Counted from the stretch's first letter, positions 22,301 through 34,738 are shown. The stretch is DNA of 64,000 nt from Holacanthus passer (GCA_025331565.1 JAFREQ010000025.1:1-64000); one strand, 5' to 3'. The notes: generated from the letters alone by a model not told the origin. Made by a program: numbers and translations.

Positions 22301-25300
22301 AACAGCCTGGATCAGTCGAACAAAATCAACCTACCAGTTAATCACTCATCATCATTTTATATCTTATTTATTTAATCACCACAAAAATGTGTAAAATGAT
22401 TATTCATCTGAGCTGTTTCTGCCTGCTTCTGGTTCTTATGCTAAGCTAAGCTTCTGTCTGTAGCTTCATATTTACAGTACAGATATGAAAGTGGTGTCAA
22501 ACTTCTCATCAAACTCTTGGCAAGACAGCAAATTATCATATTTCCAAAAAGGTTGAATTATTCCTTTAAGAAATCAGAGTAATCAGAGTTGATAATAAGG
22601 ACTGTAACTGAGGTCATGTCTTCAGTACTGTTTATTTTTGTGAGTTTACATGTTTTTACAAGGCTCTTTTTTCATTCATGCCCTCAATATTTCTGAAATT
22701 CTGCTCCTGTTAACATATGAAACAATAAACTGTGACTACTATGACATTTTGAATACATGTTTATTTTATTAGACAAATCAATGCTTTAAGGAACTTTAGA
22801 TTTAATAAAAATGGCCATCAGTTCAGACTACAGACAACTTATCCATTCACAGACTGGAGGATGGTCTGTTGTTATGATATGTCTACTTTCATTAAGAATT
22901 AACTTTTCAAACTGTCTTTTCCAGGGTTCCTTCCTCGGTCGTCTGAGACACTTCATAGACATCATTGACCCCAGCACCCTGTTTGTGTCTGAGGTAAAAC
23001 ATCTTCTGTAAAACACATACTGCTCATAGACGTATGCTCGATATGGTTTCAATACAAAGTTTGCTGGATGTCAAACCTCAGTTCCCACAGAGGATTAGAA
23101 ACTGTAATGTAATGAATGATCAGGTTTTATTTTTTTCAGTTTCAGCTGCTCAGGTTTGGACAACATTAACATTTGTAGGGCCAAATAATTAGTTGATTCA
23201 ATTATTTGTCAATCAAAAGAAAATCAATCTTGAACAATTTTGTTTGCAGCTTCTCTGATGTTTGTTTCCTGCCTTAATTTTTGTTACAGTGTGTGATAGG
23301 GGTTTTAAAAACCTTTTGGATTTGATCGGGTGATCTGACAAAACATGACATTCGAAGATGTCGTTTGAGCTCTAGGAAGTTGTGATGAACGTTTTTGACT
23401 ATTATCTGAAATAACAAACAATGAAATGATTGAATTGAAATTGAAGTATTTGCCAGATTGATAGATCAAGTAAATAAGTTGTTGATTTGAGCTTCTTTTT
23501 GTTTGATGACAGTTTGTAGAAAAATAAGATAACATTTCTCAAAATAATGTAGTCAATAAATATTTAATTGGTACTGTGCCAGACTGTCAAAGCATTAATA
23601 CATTCTTTCTCTAATTAAGCCTCATTTTCTCTTTTCCTTCACATGTAGAAAGCGTTGAAAGAAAGCATCAAACTGCTTGATGACTATAAACATGGCACGC
23701 TTCCACCTGGAGTCTCTGATCTTCAGGTGAGTCTTTATTGTTGATGTGATAAATTACAGAATATGTTGAAGTATAGTACGACAGCGTGTTCTTGAAAGAT
23801 GTAAATGAAGAATGATTAATTGTAGTTCCTCTCTTTAACTGCTCACCTGTGCAGCTGTGGGAAGCCCAGAAGATCAAGCAGGTAAGTGATTCACCTGTCG
23901 TAAGTGAGCCCAGGTTAACTGCGCCTCCATGCATTCAAGCCTCCGGGCTCCTGGCAGCATGAGGATGATGCCATGCTCTCTGCACGCAGGCCATCATTCA
24001 TCCTGACACAGGAGAGAAGATCTTCATGCCATTTCGAATGTCAGGTACGACCTCAGATGAAGATCTTTGCTGAAGTTGTTGAAGTTTCTCCATCGTTTGT
24101 CAGCGGTTTTTTTTTTTTTACACTGAAAATCATTTCTTGGCTTGTGCAGGTTATGTGCCATTTGGAACACCAATTGTAAGTCCCATCATGCATTTCATGG
24201 AGCTTAACTCGGCTGTGCAGATATCCATTGACACGGTCGTGTTTGGAGATAGATGAAATGAGACTTTGGACTTATTTTGACCAAAAATAAGCTCTTATTC
24301 CCTGGTTTCATCTAGGTCATTGGCCTTCTTCTCCCAAATCAGACTATGGTGTCTACCATTGTATGGCAGGTACTGTAAAACTCGACATACTGTAAAACCA
24401 TTGCATTAATTGTACATTTTGAACATCTGGTAAGCGCTCTTATATTGTGTACAAACTGCATTGTAAAATAAAGTGCTGCTGCTCTGTTGGCTTTTCTCTG
24501 TGCACTGTTGCTTTACAGGAACATGTCAACCTGTAAATAACTGTGAAATCAAATCTATCCTTACTGCCTTTTCTTTCTCTCTCACTTTCCTGTGTTTTTC
24601 CTTTTTCTTCTTTCCTCCTTTCTTTTCTCGGTCCATTCCTTTAACCCTCATCCCTCCCTTATTTCTTTCCTTCTTTCCCACAGTGGCTGAACCAGAGTCA
24701 CAATGCCTGTGTGAACTATGCCAACCGTAACGCCACAAAGGTAAAGGAACCATTTACTGTGGATATTTACATCTTTAGTCTCTCAAAAAACCCTCGAAGA
24801 AATAACATCTATTAATTTTAGTTGCTTTAGACTTTGACATGATGTTATATCGTATTGTTTTATCCCCATAATAGAATATAATGTGTTTTGTTTTCCAGCC
24901 TTTAAAGATATAAAATTTCGGATCTAAAATCCAAACTGTCACTATAGAGAGTTTATATCAGTTTAAAGCTGTGACAGAATATTTCTTCGGTCCCTCCTCA
25001 GCCTACGCCAACATCCAAGTTTCTTCAAGGCTACGTAGGAGCTGTGTCCAGCGCTGTTTCTATTGCAGTGAGTTTACTGTCAATATCTTCTTTCAGGATA
25101 CAAAAAAATTGGTTTGCATGAGAGCTGTAAATTATGTCATGAGCCGCTTTGCATCTGTATCATCAGGTTATACTGTTAAGCTTTTGGAATACTTTCAGTC
25201 CTTCCTGATGTTACCTAAATACAACCTTTTGTATTGACTAGGTGGGACTGAATGTACTGATTCAGAAGGCCAACACGCTGAGCCCTGCCACCAGAATGAT

Positions 25301-27694
25301 AATACAGAGATTTGTCCCCTTCCCAGCTGTAGGTAGGTTTTCAAAGGACCCTGTGTCCAGTTTAAAGGGGGGGAGGTAATTATGTGGCCCTCTGGTGGAT
25401 GGAGTCACAGCATCGTACTGATGCCACGCTGAATTTTCAATCACAAATCAGCTTCTTAATTGCATTAATGTCATTTCTCAATATAAACATTTATTTTACT
25501 TTATTTATTTTCTTTTATGACCTCACACTTCTAAGACTAATTTAAGATTACAGCATTAATGGTTTGTGGTTATCTTTGTTCTCAGTTTGGGTATTTTCAA
25601 AGGAATTTCTTTTTTTCTTTCTTCTGTTCTCATCCTGTGGAAATGCATCAAATCGTAAAAGCTGTCTGTCTGTCTCCTCCTCAGCGAGTGCAAACATCTG
25701 TAACGTGGGCCTGATGAGACACAATGAGCTGTCTGAAGGTATTGACGTGCTGGATAACAATGGGAATGTGGTGGGATCCTCCAAAATCGCTGCGAGACAT
25801 GTGAGTGGCTTTTCGCACACTCAGCGTCCTCGTTACTTGACTGCGCTGAATATATTTTTGCACACAGTTTTTTTCAGTGATTTGTAAATGTGATGGTGGT
25901 GGAAAATGCATCATTTCCTGCTCTGCTCCTGTCACTTAGCCCCCATCTGATCTCATGAAAGGGAAAATTAAATCCAACTCATAACAGTGTTTGAAATGAA
26001 GCGTGTGCACAATGTTCTCATCTTTCCCCCCAGGCGATCATGGAGACAGCCTTCACACGTGTGGTCCTCCCGATGCCGATCTTTGTGCTGCCCCCCATCA
26101 TTATGTCCTACCTAGAGAGGTTTGTATAGAAATATATTGTTGTTGATTTTTTTTTTTTAAATAACTATGGCTGTAAATTACAGTTACTTTCATTATTGAC
26201 ATTGTTTATTTTCTCAATTAACTGATTAAGCTTTTGAGGTTTTGTCTGAACAACAGTCCAAATCACAAATATATATATGTGCATATCTACTATTATAGAG
26301 GACTAAAACAAATGTTAGAGAATAGTGAAAATCATTTTTGTGAAAGAAATATGTTTTTGTTTTTCTGGTTTTCAACACGTCTTACCCCTAAGATTTATCT
26401 TGGTCCAGTTCCCCAGTTTGGGAATAATTAAACACACATAGTTAAGACCAGACATTTTCTATAGATTTGTATAATTTAAGAGAAAACTGCATTTCAGTTT
26501 GCAAAACAGCTAAAAAACTGTTATGTTAAAACCAAATTTCCCTTCTCTTTCCTCCCTGTATTTAAAAGATCAATTGTACTGATCCAAAAATCTTAGGAAT
26601 TCAGTTTTGTTCTCATATATAAATGAGGCTTATTCAACCTTGACAAAATGTAACAGCAACTAAATGAGTCCTCCCGTCTCAGCCCCTGACATCCTAAAGA
26701 TATATATTTTTTTAATTTTTATGTCCTTAACAATGTCCAAAGGCAGAAAGTAAAATAGTCTGATTTTTATACTAAAAAGCTTATATTCATATCATCTTTT
26801 CACGATTTGGTTAACCTGCCTCCAAACCCCCTTTTTCCTCAGCTTCATCCGTGCTTTAGTTCTTGCTCTCTGTCTTCAAAGAGTGATATTGTTTGATTCT
26901 GGTCTAAAAATACTCGACTAAATATTTGTGTGTGTGATGAGCCAAGAACCAACATATGTTGTGCCCCAAAGTGCTGAACATGAATTCATTCAGTACATCA
27001 CAACCTGAGAAAAGGTTCAAAACATATAAGTGTATGACGTGTAGTAATATATCCTAATGTGTTTTAACAGGCTAAACAAATATAGAATTCCTGATTCTAA
27101 TGAGAAGTTAAATAAGTGTAAATCTGCAGTCTGACTCATTAAACCCAGAAAAGGAACTTTCACACAGACGGCTAAATCTCACACCCACTAATTGTAGAAA
27201 ATAGCTCCCCCAAATCCTCACATGATGTTTTTCTCCACATCCAAAAATAACTCGCGGTAGTCATCTGGGATCGATCCACGCAGAAGACTCACGTTTTCCT
27301 TTTATCACCGTCCTGACTTGTGTAGGCTGCGATTTCTGCAGAGCAACCGCAGATTGTTGCTGCCCATCCACAGCTTCGTGTGCCTGGTTACCTTCGGCCT
27401 CTCCCTGCCCGTGGCCATCAGCCTGTTCCCCCAGATGTCTCAGGTACAGTAAAGCATCAGATCAACCGCCTCCGCTCTCGATTCGAGGCCAGATGGCTGA
27501 GGGAGCAGCTGGGAAGAAATTCAAATTACTTATACGCCACTTGAAATGCACAGCTCACAAGCTTGTATTCACCTCTCATTCCAGATGTCTCTTCCCACGT
27601 CTAATTAAAAAGTCAATGTGATTTTCAAGCTTTAAAGACCGGCTCAGAAAGATGTAGAGCTAAAATTTTTACCATTTTACCTCTTTACGTTTTT

Positions 27695-27729
<35 letters not shown>

Positions 27730-27811
27730 GCAGATTGAGGTGTCTCGTCTGGAGCCGGAGATCGCAAAGGCGACAGACTGCAAAGTGGTGACCTACAACA
27801 AGGGTCTATGA
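19312..27811 (+). CDS. sfxn5: Sideroflexin-5, 14 coding exons
   Basis: This mitochondrial inner-membrane carrier of the sideroflexin (tricarboxylate carrier/SFXN) family is implicated in citrate or amino-acid transport. Exons: 19312-19368, 22925-22993, 23649-23726, 23855-23881, 23990-24044, 24150-24175, 24316-24369, 24684-24740, 25002-25067, 25242-25332, 25685-25800, 26034-26119, 27326-27443 and 27734-27811. They total 978 bases, 325 residues plus TGA, against about 340 in human. The deduced protein tracks human SFXN5: RHFIDIIDPSTLFVSE, LWEAQKIKQ, HPDTGEKIFMPFRMSG, PFGTPI, GLLLPNQT, WLNQSHNACVNYANRNATK, FVPFPAVASANICNV, GSSKIAARH, LFPQMSQ and a C-terminal VTYNKGL. The NACVNYANRN-type asparagine-rich motif and HPDT are family signatures. 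The N-terminus is shorter than human. Teleosts may have a/b copies. Confidence 0.96.
19860..20075. promoter_or_regulatory. Candidate noncoding regulatory element, sfxn5 intron 1
   Basis: This low-repeat block in the longest sfxn5 intron contains a POU octamer ATTTGCAT (19952-19959) overlapping an inverted CCAAT box (ATTGG at 19957-19961), with homeodomain-type ATTA cores nearby. Its mixed composition without simple repeats resembles conserved noncoding elements, but conservation was not tested. Confidence 0.3.
20275..20335. repeat. GGGGTCCAAAGG short tandem repeat
   Basis: GGGGTCCAAAGGGTCGA, GGGGTCCAAAGGATCAA and a final GGGGCCCC form a short degenerate direct repeat leading into the minisatellite that follows. 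The two are probably parts of one mobile-element-derived block. Confidence 0.6.
20350..20920. repeat. Degenerate ~21-bp minisatellite, with embedded repeat
   Basis: Many diverged copies of a unit like CAACTACAAAGAGATGCAAAA run through this block. Around 20590-20625 it is interrupted by TTTAGCAGACGCTTTTATCC, a phrase seen in widespread teleost elements. The lysine/glutamine-rich open frames here (for example 20522-20782) are products of the repeat and not genes. Confidence 0.85.
21560..22000. promoter_or_regulatory. Second candidate noncoding element, sfxn5 intron 1
   Basis: This is a complex, non-repetitive block with ATAATTAAAATATAG, TGATAAATATC and CATAAAATGC-like motifs. It is unusually free of stop codons on both strands (98 codons plus, 118 codons minus), but neither frame has a recognisable domain, a matching splice site or consistent composition. 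I favour a conserved regulatory element or chance over a gene. Confidence 0.25.
22230..22572 (-). repeat. Dispersed repeat, copy of the TTAGCATAAG family
   Basis: ATGCTAAGCTAAGC, a CTTCATATTTACAGTACAGA segment and a terminal AAAAGGTTGAATTATTCCTT match the reverse orientation of the element at 16353-16560. It lies in sfxn5 intron 1 some 350 bases before exon 2. Confidence 0.7.
25386..25398 (-). promoter_or_regulatory. CTCF-like motif in sfxn5 intron 10
   Basis: The minus strand reads CCACCAGAGGGCC, one position off the CTCF core consensus. It is 54 bases past the exon 10 donor. Confidence 0.3.
26140..27300. other. sfxn5 intron 12, no recognisable feature
   Basis: This is AT-rich intronic sequence with a T-run (26146-26157) and a weak AATTAACTGATTAAG-type repeat fragment. 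No exon, RNA gene or strong motif was seen. Confidence 0.5.
27696..27728 (+). repeat. sfxn5: T33 tract at the acceptor of the last sfxn5 exon
   Basis: An uninterrupted run of 33 T ends only five bases before the exon 14 boundary (GGCAG then ATTGAGGTG). It serves as the polypyrimidine tract. Runs this long are prone to slippage, so the exact length should be treated as uncertain. Confidence 0.85.
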
Positions 27812-28085
27812 TGGATGTTGGTGTGGGAGAGGAGCAGAGAGGACGGGGGACAGGATGGACAGTAGGATTCCTCCATCATAGCAGAGCCTGTAGATCATCA
27901 TGTACTAACCCAGGGTTTTATTAGCCTGTTATTTTTTAAAGTTCTCAAAATCAAAGCAATGATTGAATCATGGTTTCTTCTGATTTTTCAAAATAGGACA
28001 GATTTTTTTTCTGTCCTTTTTACTTTCAACAGCAACGAAGAAGCTCTGTATATAAACAAGAAATGATTTTTTTAGCAATAATAAA
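27812..28085 (+). promoter_or_regulatory. sfxn5: sfxn5 3' UTR and poly(A) signal
   Basis: The 3' UTR begins after TGA at 27809-27811. The first AATAAA is at 28080-28085, 269 bases beyond the stop. Another, at 30068-30073, is less likely because repeats intervene. Confidence 0.55.
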
Positions 28086-28364
28086 ATTATTTTAATATAT
28101 AAAATACAATACAGTGTTTCCGACACATAGGCAATAGCATGTCGCCCACTCAAGTACAGTTGCTCTTTGCTGTTATTTGACCTAATTACAAAGGTTGATG
28201 AAAACAGTTTAAACCTGCAATAACTGACTTTTTGTCCACTTCGGGGCAATAAACACAACATTGACATATTATGACCTTTTGATGTGGGAAAAATACGAAC
28301 ACAACCAGCTGATACTGAGCAACGTTCATTGAGTATTGGAAGATGTGAAGATGTGTTTTCATCT

Positions 28365-28565
28365 TCACCAGCTGTCGGGGAAATATATGTCTCTGTAGCT
28401 GCTAAATGCTTCACTATGTTTAGCCACTGTTTGGTTTTGACTGAAAACTGAAAACTGCTGCCTGTTTGGCCAAAAACAGCACTGATGAGAGTGAGGACAG
28501 TGAACCAAACAGTGTGAAGTTGTGAGCTGGATGACAAAAACAGTGAGGTGAAAGAGACTCATCCA
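28365..28565 (-). repeat. Dispersed repeat downstream of sfxn5
   Basis: The minus strand resembles a frequent fish interspersed element with a GCTAAATGCTTCACTATGTT-type core and a TTTTGGCCAAACAGG-type core on the opposite strand. Related blocks lie at 34605-34830 and around 9060-9240. A 189-codon minus-strand frame over 27968-28537 is carried largely by this repeat. Confidence 0.5.
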
Positions 28566-29300
28566 GTCTCGTGGTCATAGTAGTGATCCACTGTTAAGAT
28601 ACAGGTATAGACTATAGATGCTTTAATGCTTTATCCATAAGGCTTTGCATCACCAGACCTTTCCTGAGGAACAGCACATGTATTATTCCAACAACAGCCT
28701 CCTTTGTCAACTCAAACAAATATCAACGCAGGTGTTTCGTGAGATGATTGAAATAAACAGGACAGCACAGTTGAGAGTCATGGAAGTGTCGAGACGCTGT
28801 ATTGTCAACAGATTAAAATCGTGGTAACAAGCAGGAGCTCGTCCACAAATTAGACACCACTTGTGAACCAGGTAACATTGGATTTATCTTTTCTAAGCCC
28901 AATATCTCAGAAATTAATGGCTCTAAACCTTTTAACTTTGTGAGCCATAAAAAGTTACATATACCTCTGACCAGTTCAAATATTTTTAGAATAATTTTTA
29001 GAGGCCTCAAAGAGGTAGGAGGTAAACTATTCTAGTATATCATGAGAAAAAAAGCATGGATTAGGGACACATTTCAAGAAAGTCAAAAAACAGCAACATC
29101 ATTTTGTGTCTTCTTTTTGCTTTTGCATCCTGTTAATTATCTCTTAAATCTCATCTCTTGAATCTACATTTCTGCAGCCCTTTCCCAGTTCAATTTATGT
29201 TTTAGACCCAGAACAATACTGGATTTCTGAGAAGAGTCCCTTAAATTTGGTTATTATAAAGTTTTGAGGTGCATTTCTCAGTTGAATGAAATACTCAACA

Positions 29301-29314
29301 GTGCCCTCTGCTGG
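29301..29314 (-). promoter_or_regulatory. CTCF-type motif between sfxn5 and smyd5
   Basis: The minus strand reads CCAGCAGAGGGCAC, a full match to the CTCF core. Similar strings occur in some fish repeats, so this could be repeat-borne. Confidence 0.4.
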
Positions 29315-30299
29315 ACAAATTAGAGCATTACAAGAATGGAGTCCTTAATGTGTCCCTACTTTATCTTTGGCCTTTGAGTGCTGCAGCTTCTCTTTATTTA
29401 TCAACAGTCAAAACACACTGATATTGATATTTCTGCAATAAGCTGATAGAAGCTGAAATATCTGCACAGTTGATTTATTGAACTGACTCTAGTCTGTTGT
29501 GTTATTGTGATGGAGACGGACGGAAAAAGGAACTTTGAGTGAAAACTTCCTCTCCAGTATATTTTCTGACCTGTGGGAAACAGCAATAGAAACTATAAGG
29601 AAACTCTGCACTAATCTGCAGTGTTGATATAATCTGTGCACTGACGCTGATGACGGACTAAATAGATAATATTGCCAATGTGAAGCCGCTCTGTCGGTGG
29701 CCGTTCTGTACTGTGGAGACTGTGCTGGTAAATGACAGGTTATCACATACCAGGTGTTTTATCCTATAATGTGAAACAACATGCAGAACTCTACTGTCTT
29801 TGAAATTGTTTTTCTACAGTAGCCAAATATTGTAAACTAACTTTCTTTCCTAACTTGTAGGAAGGACGTTTCACTCCACTGTTGACTGTTTCTTGAAACA
29901 CTTACTGTGTTGTATTCTAATGAATTACTTCTTTTGTATGATATGAAACTATAACCTATATATTATACTACTGATTATCAACTCGTATTTTTACTTCTAC
30001 TACATGATTATAAATGTTTGCTAGTCAAACAATGTAAGACATTTATCTATATTATCTAAAAATATACAATAAATATAATAAGTACAATTTCTCCATTTAC
30101 TGTTGTTAATACTTTATTTCTTCAGCTGTTTAATGTTGGAACTTTTTCAACAATCATGGTTTTAATGTTTGCTCCATTTACCATATATTAGTTTTCATTT
30201 GCCTTTGGCACTAATTTAGTTATCATAAGAAATATTCATTTTAATGTTTTAGAAAATTTGCATTACCTTTATTGCTATTCAATCTATTTCATGATTGCT

Positions 30300-30500
30300 T
30301 TTCAGAGCTGGAATGATTAGCTAACTTTTAATTAATCAATTAGTTGGTTGACAAAAAATTAGTCTGCAACTATTTAGTAGTGTTAGTAGGTTTTCAGCTT
30401 GGGGTTCAGAAAATTGTAACAGACATTTTCACTATTTTCTAAAACTTTATTGATCAAACGTGTAAATCATTAATCATGAAAATAATCAACAGATTCATCA
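30300..30500. repeat. AT-rich ATTAATCAATTAG-type dispersed repeat
   Basis: The block from GCTGGAATGATTAGCTAAC to AATAATCAACAGATTCATC belongs to a very common teleost repeat with repeated ATTA/TTAAT motifs. Similar blocks occur at 15095-15360, 23170-23560, 42305-42560, 45685-46170, 49060-49260 and from 63880 to the window edge. Confidence 0.6.
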
Positions 30501-30834
30501 GTAATAAAAAATAATTATTACCACTCTTATAGTATTTTAGCTGCTATGTGTGACCAGTGAAGGCAAAGGTAACAAGTATATGAATGTTATTATGTGTGAT
30601 TTTTAGATAATTCTCAGCTTTTTTGTCACAGACTGAAAAAAAATTGTGAATAATTTATTGGATATTTTTCTGACAGTTTTGGAGCTGGTGATTATAAACA
30701 TTCTCTATTGTTTTAATGCACATTTACAGCAGTTGTATTTCAGCTCGCAAAACAGTTTCACTAATTCTTACTTTTAGTCTCATTCACCTACAATAAAAAC
30801 AATTAGTTTCCAGTGTTGAGCTGCAGTTCACGTT

Positions 30835-30927
30835 CTCACCGCCAGACGTCGCTGCCGCCTCTGTGCGAAGATAAAACGTCCGGTTCAGCGTTGAAAGGGC
30901 AAAGGTGACGTGAAACATGGCGGCTCC
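30835..30927 (+). promoter_or_regulatory. smyd5: smyd5 promoter with CRE-like sites and a YY1 motif on the ATG
   Basis: GC-rich sequence here contains a palindromic GACGTC near 30845 and a CRE-like TGACGTGA at about 30906. AACATGGCGGC (30915-30925) matches the YY1 motif AANATGGCGGC and includes the start codon itself. TATA is absent. This is the arrangement of a housekeeping promoter with a short 5' leader. Confidence 0.5.
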
Positions 30928-33900
30928 CCTGGATGACATGTTTTCCTTCTGCGTGGATCCCGGCAAAGTTGCCTCCTGCGTGGACGTCAGATTTATAGAC
31001 AACATCAAGGTAAGAAGGTTCAGAGTTTGTCAGATTAATTAGATTCAGACGGATTTGTGGTTTAAATTGTTGATCCGGATCTGAGCTGGACCAGAAAGTA
31101 CTGGAGGACCTGGACCTGGTGCATGAACCAACCGGTTTCTGGCAATAATGGAGTCCAAAACTACTAGAAAGTGGTTTAATGTGTTAATTATAATCAAGAC
31201 TTAGAACAGAAAGCTGTTTTACAAATTTTAGTTTTAGTTATTTTACACCGTAAAACTATTTTCAACATGAGATTTATGTTGGTGGCTGAAAACTCAGGAG
31301 AAGAGTCCAGTCGATTCAAGTCAGCTAAACCAATAATATATGTCAATGCATTGAAATAAAGCAGGAGACAAAATCACATCATCTCAATCACAGTGCTGTC
31401 ACTGTGATTTTGGTTGATAAGAAATCTGTTCCTCCATTTTCTGCCTGCTCATCCTTTGATTCCTGCATTTGAAATCCTGAAATTCTGTGAGAAAGCTGTG
31501 ATAGTTTGAGAGTAAAAGTAAATAAGAAAAACACAATGATTTATAAGGAAATACTCTCTTTGCTTGGGGGTAATTGTCTTTAATATAAAGATCAAAATAT
31601 GAGAAATTCAGCAGCATCTCTTAGTACATTTCTGTCTGTGACTCCTCTGTTTTGACAGTTCAGAGATTAAAGGCTGGATAAGACATTTAAAGCCTTTTAA
31701 GTCCTATATGTTCATTATGTATGTTATGTTATGTTAGACATTCTGCTGCAGGTGGGTTTAAAAGAAGCGATGAACACAACACAACAGTAACCGTGTGTTG
31801 TTCATTTTTCAGGGGAAAGGTCTCTTCGCCAAAAGGAGCATCAAGAAGGGAGAAGCCATTTTTTTTGAGCGGCCTCTGGTCTCAGCCCAGTTCCTGTGGA
31901 ATGCTTTGTATAAATATAAAGGTGGGATGTCTCCAAACTGCTGCATATCAACTGTATTTATCAGTGAAAGTGCTGGTCAGATGTGCACATCTTAGACACA
32001 GAGAGACACTTCCTGGACTTTTTATGATTACTTTTAGCATTTTGCCTTCATATGAGAGCAGACAGTGTAGAGAGGCAGGTGTACTGGGATTCTCCTACAG
32101 CACTTTGTCTTTTTAACTTACTTTTAAACTGCTTCTTAACTAATGAGGAATGAGAGTGATGACTGTATAACAGTGTACAATATATGTACAAAAGCATGTA
32201 TGTTTTGTAAGAACACATGACTTAAATACAGGTTAAATCTGTGTTTTAGGATGAGTTTGATCAAGAAGAATCTTTAATATTGTAAACCATCCAGGTTTGA
32301 CCTCTGCTCATCTGCTCTCCTGTGTCCTTCTGCAGCCTGCGAGTACTGTTTACGTGCTCTGGAGACGGCAGAGGAGAATGCAAGGAGACTCAGCGGCATC
32401 CCCGGGCTCAGCCTTCCTCACCCTGAGCTCTGCCGTGTTCGACCAGAGCTGCACCAAGCCTGCCCTCAGTGCCAGGTCAGTCCAGCTCAAAGCACCAGAT
32501 TTGACTGATGTTGATGTTTTGTAAATGTTTTTTGAAGGCCAGAAGGAAGATCTGCTGAAAAAGTGGTCAGATCAATATAAGACAAGAAATGTACTGACGT
32601 TAAACCAGCTGTGGTCAGGAAAGAACAGCTGATCGATTTATTTATTATTATATATACAGTATTGATACTATGGATCAGTAAGTTAATTTGTCTATTTTTT
32701 ATGCATTTATCCATGGCGGTTTCTTTGTATTTGCATTATTGCATATCTGTATAGGCCATACATCAATGAGCTCGGCTTTAACTGCAACAATGTGTTTTGC
32801 ATTTTAATCAGCATTTTTCTGATTTGGGCTTATAATAATAACTTTATTTATATGCAACTTTTCAAAAGCCACTTACAAAGTGCTTCTCAACATACATAAA
32901 ATTAATAGATGGAAAGTGCAATAAAATCCAAGTAATTACATTAAATAAAGAATAATTTAATAATTTAAGTAAGTAAAATTAAAAATTTAAAAACAACAAA
33001 TGCAGTAAAGCACAGAATTTTAAAATAATGCATATTGCATTGATAGACAAAGAACCTCATACTGTCTTGAATATTAACCTGTTCTATGGAGCTCTATCAA
33101 TTCCACTTTTAAAAATGGATAAAAATATCCCAGATTAGGTCTTTATTCTGTTATAATTATTTTAATTATTTCTTTACTCAGGAAAATGATATTTCTAGTC
33201 TTTCCTGATGTGACCAAAGAAAAAGCTGTTGTCAGTGTCTCTAATAGTGGGTAAGAAAAAGAGTACAGTGCAAAGTGGGAAGCCTTGAAAGTTGACACTA
33301 TATTCTGATGCTGTGCAATGAGACTTTTGCCTTTGATAATCTGGAAAATCACTGATTTGAAAAAATACATATTCAAATGTGTGGAAATCTCATGAAGGTT
33401 TGTTCATTTGTGATTTGCTTTATTTAGCCGTCACCCCACAAATCCAACTTCTTTTCTGAATAATAAACCAGACATCAATACACAGATGAAGACCTGTTGT
33501 TTCCAATCAGTGGTTAAGGAAACTGGGCTGAAAAAACAGCCATCACAAAGACACCAAAAGTTTATTATTTTTTTACAAAGTGTATCTTGAGCCCATGTAT
33601 TAATCTCTTCATACAATCATGTGTTCACAAAGTGTTGAACCTCTCTCCATCCTTGCTTGTGAACAACTGAGTCTTTATATTGTCTTTGAACTGTTTTCAG
33701 TTTCAGAGTATATGTCAAAATGGATTAACAAATTAATATATTTTGTTTTATTCATGTTTTACACAGCGTCTCAACTTTTCTAGAATCGAGGTTGTAAAAA
33801 CCTCAAAGAAAAAACAAAAATAATGGACCTGCACTTTTAATATTTTTGTAGCAGTCACTTGAAATTACTCTATTTGTATTGGTTTTTTTTTGGTCACATT

Positions 33901-34703
33901 CTTTGTTCCTGATCGATATAACCGGTTCTCTCTCTTCAGGTGATGTACTGCAGCAGCGAGTGTCGACAAGCTGCAGCAGATCAGTATCATCGAGTTCTGT
34001 GTCTGGGTCCCTCCCAGGAAGATCCGGACCACCCCATCAACAAGCTTAAAGATGCATGGAGGTGAGAGAAAGTGACACATAAACACTCTTGAAGGCACCT
34101 TTTTTTTTTTTTTTAATTGTTTAATGTTTTCATAGACTTTAATGAAGATCATTTGTCTTCTCTTCAGGAGTATGCATTATCCCCCAGAGACCTCCAGCAT
34201 CATGCTCATGGCCAGAATGGTAGCTCTGGTCAAACAGGTGGGTCTGTTTATGAGTTATGAGGTTATTTGGGGTTCATTCTGGTGTGTGCACGATGAATGC
34301 AGGTATCGATGCAAAACAAATTGACAAATAATAGACACACAATGTATGTAGTTGGATTTTTATTGTTTCATTTTTTTTTTTTTAAATCAAACTTTATGGT
34401 GTTAAACCTAGCTTGAAATTGGCTTTGCCCTGACTAATACACATGTCTGAATGACAATAAACAAAGCATAATGTGATGCACATATTCATATAAAACATAT
34501 ATTTGTATATAAACAATAGATGACTGTGTGTAACATGTAAGGAGCTGCTAATAACAACAAAGTATTTGAGAATTATCACAATGTTTTAGTATTTTAATAT
34601 TCACCTCATTGTTTTGGTTTTACTGCCCATAATGTTAATATTTTGGTTTGGTCTCAATGCTCTCATCAACCTTGTTTCCAGCAGCAGCAGGCAGCTGATA
34701 ATG

Positions 34704-34738
<35 letters not shown>

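Noticed and set aside
27968..28537. 189-codon minus-strand frame with a hydrophobic N-terminus resembling a secreted protein
   Set aside because: Its N-terminal third coincides with a dispersed repeat and the rest is AT-rich sfxn5 3' flanking sequence. No promoter, splice sites or domain were found.
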